Source: Neorhizobium alkalisoli
GTDB taxonomy: Bacteria > Pseudomonadota > Alphaproteobacteria > Rhizobiales > Rhizobiaceae
Length of the DNA stretch: 64,000 nt
Assembly (NCBI RefSeq): GCF_002968635.1
Contig: NZ_PVBN01000006.1
Span: 326,988-390,987 of the forward strand
Direction of reading: 5' to 3'
How positions within the stretch are numbered: position 1 is the stretch's first letter; each line of letters begins with the position of its first letter. Positions 26,188 to 34,203 of the stretch are shown one piece after another. Below the pieces are notes generated by a model. That model made no database searches. It was given only the letters and a program-made list of their open reading frames with translations, and was not told the DNA's origin. The position numbers and the translations under genes are program-made.

Positions 26188-27036
26188 ATGCGGCTGAAGA
26201 TTTCTCATACGACCGAATATCTCTACGACCAGCCGGTGCCCTATTCGCTGCAGCGGCTGCGGCTGACGCCCGTCGACGGGCCGACCCAGAAGATCATCAA
26301 CTGGTCGATCACCGTCGACGGCGCCAAGGTGGAGGCCGGTTATGCCGACCAGTTCGGCAATCGCGTCGAGCTCGTATCCGCCGAAGGCACGGAACACACG
26401 ATCCGCATCAGCGCGTCCGGAGAGGTCGAAACCAGCGACTGCGCCGGAGTCTTCGGGCCGCATCAGGGTTTCTGCCCGCTCTGGCTCTTCCTGCGCGAGA
26501 CGCCGCGCACCAAGGCGGGCAAGTTGATCAAGGACCTCGCCAAAGGCCTTAAGGGCGACAGCGAACTTGCCAGGATGCACGCGCTGATGGAGACGATCCA
26601 TGAAATCGTCGCCTATACGCCGGGAACGACCGACACCGAGACGACCGCGGAAGAGGCCCTGGAGGCGAAGACCGGCGTCTGCCAGGACCACACGCATATC
26701 TTCATCTCGGCGGCGCGGCTCCTCGATATCCCGGCCCGCTACGTTTCCGGCTATCTGCTGATGGAAGGAACCACGGAGCAGGTGGCCACCCATGCCTGGA
26801 GCGAGGTATACCTGCCTGGCCTCGGCTGGGTCGGCTTCGACGCCGCGAATAATATCTGCCCCGACGATCGTTATGTGCGGATTGCCTCCGGCCTCTGCTA
26901 CCGCGACTGCGCGCCCGTTTCCGGCATGCGCCTCGGCCTTGCGGGCGAAAATCTCAAGGTTTCGCTGACGGTCGCGCCTGGCCAGACGCAAAGCCAGAGC
27001 CAGAACGGGCAGAGCCAGAACCAGACGCAGGAATGA
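26188..27036 (+). CDS. Transglutaminase-like cysteine protease
   Basis: This 282-residue protein has an N-terminal bacterial transglutaminase-like region (LKISHTTEYLYDQPVPYSLQ) and a core with the catalytic triad visible: Cys in KTGVCQDHTH, His in ATHAWSEVY and Asp in GWVGFDAANN. It is the third member of the ATP-grasp/alpha-E/transglutaminase operon and probably acts as a peptidase or amidase on the ligase product. The last 20 residues are an unusual low-complexity Gln/Ser/Asn tail. Its stop codon directly abuts that of the convergent vapC gene. Confidence 0.9.
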   Translation: MRLKISHTTEYLYDQPVPYSLQRLRLTPVDGPTQKIINWSITVDGAKVEAGYADQFGNRVELVSAEGTEHTIRISASGEVETSDCAGVFGPHQGFCPLWLFLRETPRTKAGKLIKDLAKGLKGDSELARMHALMETIHEIVAYTPGTTDTETTAEEALEAKTGVCQDHTHIFISAARLLDIPARYVSGYLLMEGTTEQVATHAWSEVYLPGLGWVGFDAANNICPDDRYVRIASGLCYRDCAPVSGMRLGLAGENLKVSLTVAPGQTQSQSQNGQSQNQTQE

Positions 27037-27447
27037 TTAGATAGCCGCGTCAAGAGCGGTAAGATAATTTTGCGACGCATAGGCGAGAATCGCTTGATCG
27101 GCAGTTAGCAACGGCACGCTGAGATGTCTTGCCGTTGCAACGATAATCCGGTCTGCGGGATCACTGTGGAAGTCACCCGGCAGCCTTACGCTCTCGACTG
27201 CGATGGTCGGTTCCAAGGGAACTAATCTTATCCTCGGATGCATCAGGACTTCATCAAGCCATCGCGACACCTCCATACCCAATGGCAAACGCCCCTTTCG
27301 ATCGAGCAGAGCAATTTCCCATGGGGTAATGGCCGATACAAGGACTTCTCCGATATCGCTGGTGTCTAGAATCGTCCGGGCACGCTGCCCGAGTTTTGGA
27401 TTACGACCCGTAACCCAGACAAGCACATGCGTATCAACGAGTATCAT
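27037..27447 (-). CDS. vapC: PIN-domain toxin, VapC family
   Basis: This 136-residue PIN-domain ribonuclease has the acidic residues expected of VapC: Asp5 in LVDTHVLVW, Glu in TPWEIALL, and Asp residues in DPADRIIVATA and LLTADQAI. It overlaps its antitoxin gene by four bases. VapC toxins cut tRNA or rRNA when freed. The stop abuts the transglutaminase stop with no spacer, so the two transcription units converge tightly. Confidence 0.9.
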   Translation of the reverse strand: MILVDTHVLVWVTGRNPKLGQRARTILDTSDIGEVLVSAITPWEIALLDRKGRLPLGMEVSRWLDEVLMHPRIRLVPLEPTIAVESVRLPGDFHSDPADRIIVATARHLSVPLLTADQAILAYASQNYLTALDAAI

Positions 27448-27689
27448 TTATATGCGTCCCATTCGCCCGGGTCGACCGCAGGGCCGAATGGATCGTCATA
27501 GCGAGAAACCGTCCCCTCCATAAAACCCCACAGGGGTTGCAGATCTTTGGTTTCACGAAACGGAGTCAGCACCGCAACCGGCTTCCCCCGTTTGGTAATA
27601 GTGATGGGCTGACCGTCTTCATTCATTTCTTCGATCAGGCGCAGGCACGTGGCCTTAAATTCGGCCGCAGCAACTGTCTTGGCTGTCAT
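27444..27689 (-). CDS. Phd/YefM-type antitoxin (VapB role)
   Basis: This 81-residue antitoxin shows the Phd/YefM DNA-binding segment (AAEFKATCLRLIEEMNEDGQ, PITITKRGKPVAVLTPF) and a short acidic C-terminal toxin-binding tail. ATG 27689 was chosen because AGGAG then sits eight bases upstream; an ATG at 27695 would be only two bases away. A palindromic TGTACATGT element lies upstream (27702-27713) and could be the autoregulatory operator. Confidence 0.88.
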   Translation of the reverse strand: MTAKTVAAAEFKATCLRLIEEMNEDGQPITITKRGKPVAVLTPFRETKDLQPLWGFMEGTVSRYDDPFGPAVDPGEWDAYK

Positions 27690-27701
27690 GACCATATCTC
27701 C

Positions 27702-27713
27702 TGTACATGTTTA
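27702..27713 (-). promoter_or_regulatory. Possible operator of the Phd-VapC pair
   Basis: TGTACATGTTTAC contains the TGTACA hexamer and an ACATGT palindrome, 13 bases before the antitoxin start. The same hexamer appears in front of yefM in this window. Confidence 0.35.
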
Positions 27714-27807
27714 CTTCTATATAGTCATTTTCGATCGTGCTCAATAGGCCGCAAGCCCGGCGCCACCTCCGCATGCTCTGCTCCTCCTCCGAAAAACGAG
27801 GTGAGGC

Positions 27808-28281
27808 ATGCTGTTTGGGCAATCCGTCTTTCAGTCGGTGCTGACGCGACTGAAAGAAGAACGCAGCGAGGAAGAGGCCGAAGAGACGGACGCCGGTTTC
27901 CGCATAAAAGGGCTTGGCCTCGGCTTCGTCGCCGCTACGGACGACGGCCCGACCAGCGCGGCGACCGGAACCGAAGCCTATTTCGCATTCCTGCCGGAAC
28001 TGCCGGAGATCGAGGCCGCCTCGCACGAGCCGGACCCGGACGACCCGCCGGCACCGCAGATACCCCCTCACCTGCTTCGCCTGACACAGGAAGAGATTGC
28101 AGAGGAACTCGCAATTACCGCCGCCGACACGGAGGCGACGCTTGCCGAAAAGCGGCGCCGATTCGCCAAGGCCAACCATCCCGATGGCGTCGTGCCGGAA
28201 TTTCGCGACAACGCCAACATCCGCATGAAGACGGCCAACCTGCTGATCGACACGGCGATCAAGGGGCTTTTCTGGCGATAG
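27808..28281 (+). CDS. Small J-domain protein of unknown function
   Basis: This 157-residue protein has an acidic N-terminal half and a Pro/Asp-rich linker, then a C-terminal J-domain-like segment from about residue 92 (LTQEEIAEELAITAADTEAT) with the diagnostic His-Pro-Asp in FAKANHPDGVVPEF. Helices II and III flank the HPD as in DnaJ, so it may stimulate the ATPase of an Hsp70, perhaps tied to a specific client. There is no Gly/Phe-rich or zinc domain. ATG 27808 has GAGG six bases before it. It stands alone between vapBC and a convergent ROK gene pair. Confidence 0.75.
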   Translation: MLFGQSVFQSVLTRLKEERSEEEAEETDAGFRIKGLGLGFVAATDDGPTSAATGTEAYFAFLPELPEIEAASHEPDPDDPPAPQIPPHLLRLTQEEIAEELAITAADTEATLAEKRRRFAKANHPDGVVPEFRDNANIRMKTANLLIDTAIKGLFWR

Positions 28282-28332
28282 ATCCGTTTTAAGGTGACAT
28301 CTCGCCGTCAGGGACTGCCTGAACTGCCTGCG

Positions 28333-28545
28333 CTAGTCCCTCGGCTCCTCCGAAGGCTTCTCCGCCGGCGGCTCGCGCTTTTCCAGAAACAGCTTGTAGG
28401 TCGCATAGATGCCCACGGCGCCGACGATGATCCCCCAGAACGGCTCGCCGGTATAAAGCTCGAACCCCGCCCAGACGAAGCAGACGGCCAGAATCAGAAG
28501 CCGCCGCCACAGCGGTGCGTAGAACGGGTGGTTCGGATCGATCAT
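28333..28545 (-). CDS. Small inner-membrane protein
   Basis: This 70-residue protein has two predicted transmembrane segments (about residues 14-30 and 34-52) with a Glu/Pro/Lys-rich cytoplasmic tail. ATG 28545 has AGGAG eight bases before it. It lies five bases after the ROK repressor gene and is probably co-transcribed with it. No function is known; such small proteins often follow sugar regulator genes in rhizobia. Confidence 0.7.
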   Translation of the reverse strand: MIDPNHPFYAPLWRRLLILAVCFVWAGFELYTGEPFWGIIVGAVGIYATYKLFLEKREPPAEKPSEEPRD

Positions 28546-28549
28546 GTCT

Positions 28550-29782
28550 TCATTCTCCTGCCGCTCGAACGGGGGGATGCGGCCTTGAGAGAATGATATC
28601 CTGATCCACGATCGAAAAAGCAAGGTTGAGATGGCCTTCGAAAACAAGTGACGGCTCATCGGGCGCAATCGTCAGCACCGGCATGCCGCCCAGCCGCACG
28701 ACCTGCGCCTCGGCAAGCCCTTCCTCGATGCCCGCCTGCAGAAGGTCCTGATGCCGCGTCCCCGGCCCGGTGATGAAGACTGGCATATGGCCGTGCAGGC
28801 TGAGCAGGCGCGAAAGTCCGTTGCCGAGCGCAACGCCCGCCTGCCGGAAGGCGAGCTGCGCCCGGCGATTGCCTTGCCGGGCCTGGGCCGCGATCTTGTC
28901 GATTTCCGCAAGCGGCACGAACTTGGCGGGAATCGTATCGATCGGCACTTCGAAAGCGGTACGCAGAATGGCGTAGAAGCCCGCATAGGCCTCGATGCAG
29001 CCGCGCGCTCCACAACGACAGAGAGCTCCATTGGGGATATGCAGCATATGCCCGAAATTCGGGGCGGAAATGTCGGGCGCCGCCGCCGTCCCGCGGCGTC
29101 CGATCCCCAGGCCGATGCTGTGGCCGAGCGAAAGCGCCGCAAGAACCGGTTCGCCTTCACCTGCCTTTTTTGCCTCGCGTTCGAGAAGCGCGCCGGCAAC
29201 GAGCAGGGTCTCGTTGTTGAGGATGACTTTCGCAGGCCACCCGCCCTTCAGTACCGCCGTGAAATCCACCGCCTGGGCGCCGAAGACCGGCGACCAGATG
29301 AGGACGGGTTCGGAGACATGCGCCAGCCCCTTGCTACTGACCGAGATCAGCAAGACCTCGTCAGGATTGATGCGCGAACGGACGAGCACCCGCTCCAGCG
29401 CCGCCGAGATGGAATCGATGAAGGCGGCGGTACCGCCCTGCGCACGCGGTTCGGTAAACCGGTCGAGGAGCGTGCCGGCATAATCCACCAGCGAATATTG
29501 AATGGAATCGGAGGAAATGATGACGATGATCAGGTAGCCGCAATTGCGCCGCTGGCTGAAGAGCACGCGCGGCCGTCCCCGGCCCGTCGCTGCCTGCTGC
29601 TCCATCTTTTCGATGACGCCCGCACGCTCCAGCTCGGCCGTGATGGCGGAAATGGTGGCCGAAGCCAGCCGCGTCGCATCGGAAATCTCGGTATGGGCAA
29701 GCCGGCCATGGCGACGCAGCGCAGACAGCACGAGTGCGCTGTTCTGCTGCCGGACCAGTTCGGTGCTCGATTTCGCCAGCAT
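28550..29782 (-). CDS. ROK-family transcriptional repressor (xylose-type)
   Basis: This 410-residue ROK protein has an N-terminal winged helix (LRRHGRLAHTEISDATRLAS, then ATISAITAELERAGVIEK) and a C-terminal sugar-kinase-like domain. The ROK zinc motif is seen in GALCRCGARGCIEAYAG. It is divergent from xylF and is likely to repress the xyl transport operon in the absence of xylose or a related sugar, consistent with the palindrome at 29875-29893. ATG 29782 starts MLAKSSTELVRQQNS, typical of ROK repressors. The ORF extends to 30229 but that would cover the promoter. Confidence 0.88.
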   Translation of the reverse strand: MLAKSSTELVRQQNSALVLSALRRHGRLAHTEISDATRLASATISAITAELERAGVIEKMEQQAATGRGRPRVLFSQRRNCGYLIIVIISSDSIQYSLVDYAGTLLDRFTEPRAQGGTAAFIDSISAALERVLVRSRINPDEVLLISVSSKGLAHVSEPVLIWSPVFGAQAVDFTAVLKGGWPAKVILNNETLLVAGALLEREAKKAGEGEPVLAALSLGHSIGLGIGRRGTAAAPDISAPNFGHMLHIPNGALCRCGARGCIEAYAGFYAILRTAFEVPIDTIPAKFVPLAEIDKIAAQARQGNRRAQLAFRQAGVALGNGLSRLLSLHGHMPVFITGPGTRHQDLLQAGIEEGLAEAQVVRLGGMPVLTIAPDEPSLVFEGHLNLAFSIVDQDIILSRPHPPVRAAGE

Positions 29783-29844
29783 GCCTTGCAGGGTTCTCCT
29801 CGCCTCTGTCGATACGGCAGTGCCCTGTCCTCCACAAGTGCCGA

Positions 29845-29873
29845 TTGACAGCCATTTGAATCTCTGACATCTA
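29845..29873 (+). promoter_or_regulatory. Promoter of the xylF operon
   Basis: TTGACA at 29845-29850 matches a -35 box. After a 17-base spacer, CATCTA at 29868-29873 would serve as a weak -10. It precedes the operator palindrome and xylF start at 29982. Confidence 0.5.
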
Positions 29874-29874
29874 A

Positions 29875-29893
29875 TTTCTCGACTGTCGAGAAA
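29875..29893 (+). promoter_or_regulatory. Operator palindrome for the ROK repressor
   Basis: TTTCTCGA-CTG-TCGAGAAA is a perfect 8-bp inverted repeat with a three-base centre. It sits immediately downstream of the -10 box, where a bound repressor would block transcription start. It lies between the divergent ROK repressor and xylF genes. Confidence 0.6.
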
Positions 29894-29981
29894 AAAGCTC
29901 GGAGGCTTTGCCCGACAGGTAATCTGGCGGGGGGAGAGCACGGAGGCTTTTGGCCCATCCGCCGTCACTCGGGAGGACATT

Positions 29982-31022
29982 ATGAGATCATTTGTAAAGC
30001 TGATGGCCGGCGCGGCCATCCTCGTTTCCATGAACACCGCCACCATGGCGGCCAATCTCGTCGTCGGCGTATCCTGGTCGAACTTCCAGGAAGAGCGCTG
30101 GAAGACGGACGAAGCCGCGATCAAGAAGGCGCTCGAAGCTGCCGGCGCAAAGTACATTTCCGCTGACGCCCAGTCTTCTGCCGCCAAGCAGCTCACCGAT
30201 GTCGAATCGCTGATTTCGCAGGGCGCCAACGCGCTTATCGTGCTCGCTCAGGACTCGGACGCGATCGGCCCAGCGATCGAAAAGGCGACCGCCGAAGGCA
30301 TTCCGGTTGTTGGCTACGACCGCCTGATCGAAAACCCCGAAGCCTTCTACATCACCTTCGACAACAAGGAAGTCGGCCGCATGCAGGCGCAGGGCGTCTT
30401 CAAGGCGAAGCCGGAAGGCAACTATGTCTTCATCAAGGGCTCCTCCTCGGACCCGAACGCGGACTTCCTGTTTGCGGGCCAGATGGAAGTGCTGAAGGCA
30501 GCGGTCGATGCCGGCAAGATCAAGAATGTCGGCGAAGCCTATACGGACGGCTGGAAGCCTGAGAACGCTCAGAAGAACATGGAGCAGTTCCTGACCAAGA
30601 ACAACAACAAGGTCGACGCGGTCGTCGCATCGAACGACGGCACCGCCGGCGGCGCGATTGCGGCGCTCGACGCCCAAGGCCTGGCAGGTTCGGTACCGGT
30701 CTCCGGCCAGGACGCCGACAAGGCTGCGCTCAACCGCGTGGCGCTTGGCACCCAGACCGTATCCGTCTGGAAGGACAGCCGTGAACTCGGCAAGACGGCC
30801 GCCGAAATCGCGCTCGCTCTCGCTTCCGGCAAGAAGATGACCGAGATTCCGAACGTCCAGACCTTCAACGGCGGACCGAAGAAACAGGCCATGCAGTCGG
30901 TCTTCCTGAAGCCGCTGCCGATCACCAAGGACAACCTCGACGTGGTCATCAAGGCCGGCTGGATCAGCAAGGCGGAAGCCTGCCAGGGCGTCAAGGCCGG
31001 CGCGGTCGCAGCCTGCAAGTAA
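29982..31022 (+). CDS. xylF: D-xylose ABC transporter, periplasmic binding protein
   Basis: This 346-residue protein has a signal peptide ([16 protein letters not shown], cleavage after TMAA) and the XylF-type sugar-binding fold, with [40 protein letters not shown] and [16 protein letters not shown]. It delivers xylose to XylH in the inner membrane. The following genes encode XylH and XylG. A hairpin in the gap to xylH probably lowers downstream expression, so binding protein is made in excess. Related substrates such as fructose or ribose are less likely given the YDRLIENP motif. Confidence 0.93.
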   Translation: MRSFVKLMAGAAILVSMNTATMAANLVVGVSWSNFQEERWKTDEAAIKKALEAAGAKYISADAQSSAAKQLTDVESLISQGANALIVLAQDSDAIGPAIEKATAEGIPVVGYDRLIENPEAFYITFDNKEVGRMQAQGVFKAKPEGNYVFIKGSSSDPNADFLFAGQMEVLKAAVDAGKIKNVGEAYTDGWKPENAQKNMEQFLTKNNNKVDAVVASNDGTAGGAIAALDAQGLAGSVPVSGQDADKAALNRVALGTQTVSVWKDSRELGKTAAEIALALASGKKMTEIPNVQTFNGGPKKQAMQSVFLKPLPITKDNLDVVIKAGWISKAEACQGVKAGAVAACK

Positions 31023-31051
31023 GAATGACCATGTCCAGCCGATAAACGTGC

Positions 31052-31087
31052 CGACGCCGCAGCATTTCTGCCGCGGCGTCGGTTTTC
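31052..31087 (+). terminator. Attenuating terminator between xylF and xylH
   Basis: CCGACGCCGC (31052-31061) pairs with GCGGCGTCGG (31074-31083), followed by TTTT. Located 30 bases after xylF, it likely lets only a fraction of transcripts reach xylH and xylG. Confidence 0.7.
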
Positions 31088-31203
31088 GGCGTAAGATGCG
31101 CGGCCGCGTGAACAAGCGAAAAGCGGCAAAGCGCCATTGAGAGGTGCTGACCGGCCGGAGATTTCCGGCTGTAATGCCCTCAAAAAGGTGGGGAACGGCA
31201 AAG

Positions 31204-32529
31204 ATGGCCGATACGATGCAAACCACAACGAAATCGACAACATCGGTGGGAACGGGCCAGGCGGAGGGCAATCTGCTGTCGCGCTTCTTCCGTGCAACCG
31301 AGATCGACACCCGCATGCTCGGCATGATCGGCGCGCTGCTGATCATCTGGGTCGGCTTCCACATATTGACGGGCGGCCTGTTCCTGACGCCGCGAAACCT
31401 CTGGAACCTCTCGGTTCAGACCGCCTCCGTCGCCGTCATGGCGACGGGCATGGTGCTGGTCATCGTGACCCGCAACATCGATCTTTCGGTCGGCTCCATC
31501 CTCGGCTTCACCGGCATGATCATGGGCGTGCTCCAGGCACGGCTGCTGCCGGAAATGTTGGGTTTCAATCATCCGGCCATCTGGCTGATCACGCTTTGTG
31601 CGGGATTGCTGATCGGCGGCCTGATCGGCACGCTGCACGGCGCCATCATCGCCTTCCTCAGCGTCCCCTCCTTCATCGTCACGCTCGGCGGCCTGCTCGT
31701 CTGGCGCGGCGCCACCTGGTTCGTCACCAGTGGCCAGACGGTCGCCCCGATGGACGCCAACTTCCGCCTGATGGGCGGTGGCACGGAAGGCTCGATCGGC
31801 GCCACCTGGAGCTGGATCGTCGGCATTCTCGCCTGTCTTGCGATCGTCGCGGCGATCATCAATGCCCGTCGTCAGCGCAAGCGCTTCCATTTTCCCCGCC
31901 GTCCGGTATGGGCCGAATATGTGCTGGTCGCGCTCGGCTGCGCCATCGTTCTCGGCGCCGTCTGGATCGCCAACCAATACTATTGGCCGGTCAACATCGC
32001 CCGCCGCTATGCCGAAGCGAACAACATTGCCTGGCCGGAAGGCGGACTGTTCATTTCCCAAGGCATTGCGGTGCCGGTCCTGATGGCGATCGCCGTCGGC
32101 ATCGTGATGACCTTCATCGCCACCAGGCTCCGCTTTGGCCGCTACGTCTTTGCGATCGGCGGCAACCCGGAAGCAGCCGAACTCGCCGGCATCAAGACCC
32201 GCTGGGTGACGGTGAAGATCTTCGCGCTGATGGGCGTGCTCTGCGCCATCGCCGCTGCGATTTCCACCGCCCGCCTCAACGCGGCGACCAATGCGCAAGG
32301 GGAACTCGACGAGCTCTATACCATCGCGGCGGCGGTCATCGGCGGCACCTCTCTTGCGGGCGGCATGGGATCGATCGCCGGCGCGATGCTCGGGGCGCTG
32401 GTCATGCAGTCCCTTCAGTCCGGCATGGTGCTGCTCGGCATCGACACGCCCTTCCAGCGCATCGTCGTCGGCATGGTGCTTGTCGTGGCCGTCTGGCTCG
32501 ACACCGTCTACCGCGCCAAAGCCAAGTAA
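31204..32529 (+). CDS. xylH: D-xylose ABC transporter, permease
   Basis: This 441-residue membrane protein has many hydrophobic segments and typical sugar-ABC permease blocks: VTRNIDLSVGSILGFTGMI, FLSVPSFIVTLGGLLVWRGA, and RLNAATNAQGELDELYTIAA. Its length includes a charged loop around residues 215-245 (RRQRKRFHFPRRPVWAEY) that is longer than in enteric XylH. ATG 31204 has GGGG upstream. It forms the membrane channel with XylG as ATPase and XylF as binding protein. Confidence 0.9.
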   Translation: MADTMQTTTKSTTSVGTGQAEGNLLSRFFRATEIDTRMLGMIGALLIIWVGFHILTGGLFLTPRNLWNLSVQTASVAVMATGMVLVIVTRNIDLSVGSILGFTGMIMGVLQARLLPEMLGFNHPAIWLITLCAGLLIGGLIGTLHGAIIAFLSVPSFIVTLGGLLVWRGATWFVTSGQTVAPMDANFRLMGGGTEGSIGATWSWIVGILACLAIVAAIINARRQRKRFHFPRRPVWAEYVLVALGCAIVLGAVWIANQYYWPVNIARRYAEANNIAWPEGGLFISQGIAVPVLMAIAVGIVMTFIATRLRFGRYVFAIGGNPEAAELAGIKTRWVTVKIFALMGVLCAIAAAISTARLNAATNAQGELDELYTIAAAVIGGTSLAGGMGSIAGAMLGALVMQSLQSGMVLLGIDTPFQRIVVGMVLVVAVWLDTVYRAKAK

Positions 32530-32556
32530 CCGGCCAAATAAACAGGAGTTTTCATC

Positions 32557-33342
32557 GTGACGGAACCAACCAATCCGCTCGTGGAAATGAAGAACATTTC
32601 CATCTCCTTCGGCGGGATCCACGCTGTCGAGAACGCCTCGGTCGATCTGTTTCCCGGCGAGGTCGTGGCCTTGCTCGGCCACAACGGCGCCGGCAAATCG
32701 ACATTGATCAAGATCCTCTCGGGCGCCTACAAGCGCGACGCCGGAGACATTCTGATCAACGGCGAGCAGGCCGATATCCGCAACCCGCGCGACGCCAAGA
32801 AGTTCGGCATCGAGACGATCTACCAGACGCTCGCCGTCGCCGACAACGTCGATGCCGCCGCCAACCTCTATCTCGGCCGCGAACTGCAGACCAAATGGGG
32901 CACGCTCGACGATGTGGCGATGGAAGCCAACACCCGCGAGGTGATGGGGCGCTTGAACCCCAACTTCAAGCGCTTCAAGGAGCCCGTGAAGGCCCTTTCC
33001 GGCGGCCAGCGGCAGTCGGTGGCGATCGCCCGCGCCATCCTCTTCGACGCCCGCATCCTGATCATGGACGAGCCGACGGCAGCACTCGGGCCGCAGGAGA
33101 CCGCGCAGGTCGGCGATCTCATTAAGCAGCTGAAGCGCGAAGGGATCGGCATCTTCCTGATCAGCCACGACATCCACGACGTCTTCGATCTCGCCGACCG
33201 CGTCTTCGTGATGAAGAACGGCAAGGTGGTCGGCCACGCCCGCACGGAAGACGTCACCAAGGACGAGGTGCTCGGCATGATCATTCTCGGCAAGGTGCCG
33301 CCCGGCGCCACCCCCGGCCCCGGCGCCATGAAAGTGGCGTGA
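32557..33342 (+). CDS. xylG: Sugar ABC transporter, single-domain ATPase
   Basis: This 261-residue ATPase has Walker A GHNGAGKS, the signature LSGGQRQ and Walker B ILIMDEPT, with the switch His in LISHDIHD. It is half the size of enteric XylG, which has two fused ATPase domains, so it must work as a homodimer. GTG 32557 with AGGAG nine bases before it is the start. It is the last gene of the xyl transport operon; a strong hairpin follows. Rhizobial FrcA has a similar single-domain architecture, so a fructose-type system is the main alternative. Confidence 0.88.
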   Translation: MTEPTNPLVEMKNISISFGGIHAVENASVDLFPGEVVALLGHNGAGKSTLIKILSGAYKRDAGDILINGEQADIRNPRDAKKFGIETIYQTLAVADNVDAAANLYLGRELQTKWGTLDDVAMEANTREVMGRLNPNFKRFKEPVKALSGGQRQSVAIARAILFDARILIMDEPTAALGPQETAQVGDLIKQLKREGIGIFLISHDIHDVFDLADRVFVMKNGKVVGHARTEDVTKDEVLGMIILGKVPPGATPGPGAMKVA

Positions 33343-33402
33343 TTTGCGGGAATCCGTTGTTTGCCCGCCTTTCTCGGTCCGCCGCCGCAGAGAGGCGTGG
33401 CA

Positions 33403-33436
33403 AGGCGGAACCGGAAACTCTTTTCCGGTTCCGCCT
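33403..33436 (+). terminator. Perfect hairpin after xylG
   Basis: A perfect 15-bp stem (33403-33417 with 33422-33436) around a four-base loop lies 60 bases past xylG. It lacks a long T-run, so it may also act to stabilise the mRNA 3' end. Confidence 0.6.
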
Positions 33437-33538
33437 ATTCCATCGAAATTGACGCCTCTTGAAATTGACGATTGATGCGGCAGTCATCCTGGGTTAAGAA
33501 CCTGCCATCGGACAGGGCGAGTCACCGCCTCACGGTTA

Positions 33539-33615
33539 GCACCCGTAGCTCAGCTGGATAGAGTGTTGGATTCCGATTCCAAAGGTCACAGGTTCGAATC
33601 CTGTCGGGTGCGCCA
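33539..33615 (+). tRNA. tRNA-Arg (anticodon CCG)
   Basis: The 77 bases fold as a tRNA: acceptor GCACCCG pairs with CGGGTGC, D-arm GCTC/GAGT, anticodon stem TTGGA/TCCAA around TTCCGAT (anticodon CCG, reading CGG), T-arm ACAGG-TTCGAAT-CCTGT, and a genomic CCA end. The DNA to the right is accessory in character, so this tRNA may have served as an integration site. Confidence 0.97.
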
Positions 33616-34203
33616 ATCTTTTCAAGTGATTAGGCCGAAGTGCTAAACTGAGAAGTTCCTCACAGGAAGCATATAGGAAGCAGGTAATTGAACCAGCTAG
33701 GTGTGCGCTAAGCGTGGCGCGGCGCCGTCTTCTGGACAAATTGGCGTTATGCTCGTTCATGGTCCCAACTCAAAGGTTCGAAACCACCTGGGCCGTCGGT
33801 TTCCTCTTTGACAAGCCACAGAACGGGATCGCCGTCGACAAGGACGCACGTTACCTGGATCATGTTTGCCACCTGAATAGGGCTGAAGCCAATTCCGACC
33901 CTTTCAGAGCTTCGTCACTCACAGCGATATCCACGGGCGTATGATCGCATCTCCGGCCATTCCCATGCCCAAGCCACCCGCTTTCCTTGGAAGGTCGCTG
34001 GTAGTCGCAGCAACGAAAACATTTAGGCGTCAGCAGGAACCCCAACCCTCAGAGGTGGCGGCCGGTTCGCTCTTTGTATTGGCCCGAGAGATGACATCTC
34101 AAGGGCCATTGGCCTTCAATATCAGGTATTGGGTTATGGGGTCATCTTCTGAAACAGCGTATCGGTAAAGCCGCGAGCAAGCGACGTTTTCAAAAAGTCT
34201 AGT
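33616..34203. other. Non-coding stretch downstream of the tRNA
   Basis: These 588 bases show no convincing gene. AGGAAGCA occurs twice eleven bases apart at 33665-33672 and 33676-33683, as seen in attachment-site arms, but no integrase follows. ORFs here are short and lack known families. Confidence 0.4.

Noticed and set aside
26941..27030. The Gln/Ser/Asn repeat at the end of the transglutaminase gene as a possible separate repeat element
   Set aside because: It is within the reading frame and is simply a low-complexity protein tail.
33536..33760. A 74-codon minus-strand frame across the tRNA, with a peptide often annotated in databases
   Set aside because: It is the antisense of tRNA-Arg and has no ribosome site; such frames are well-known annotation artefacts.
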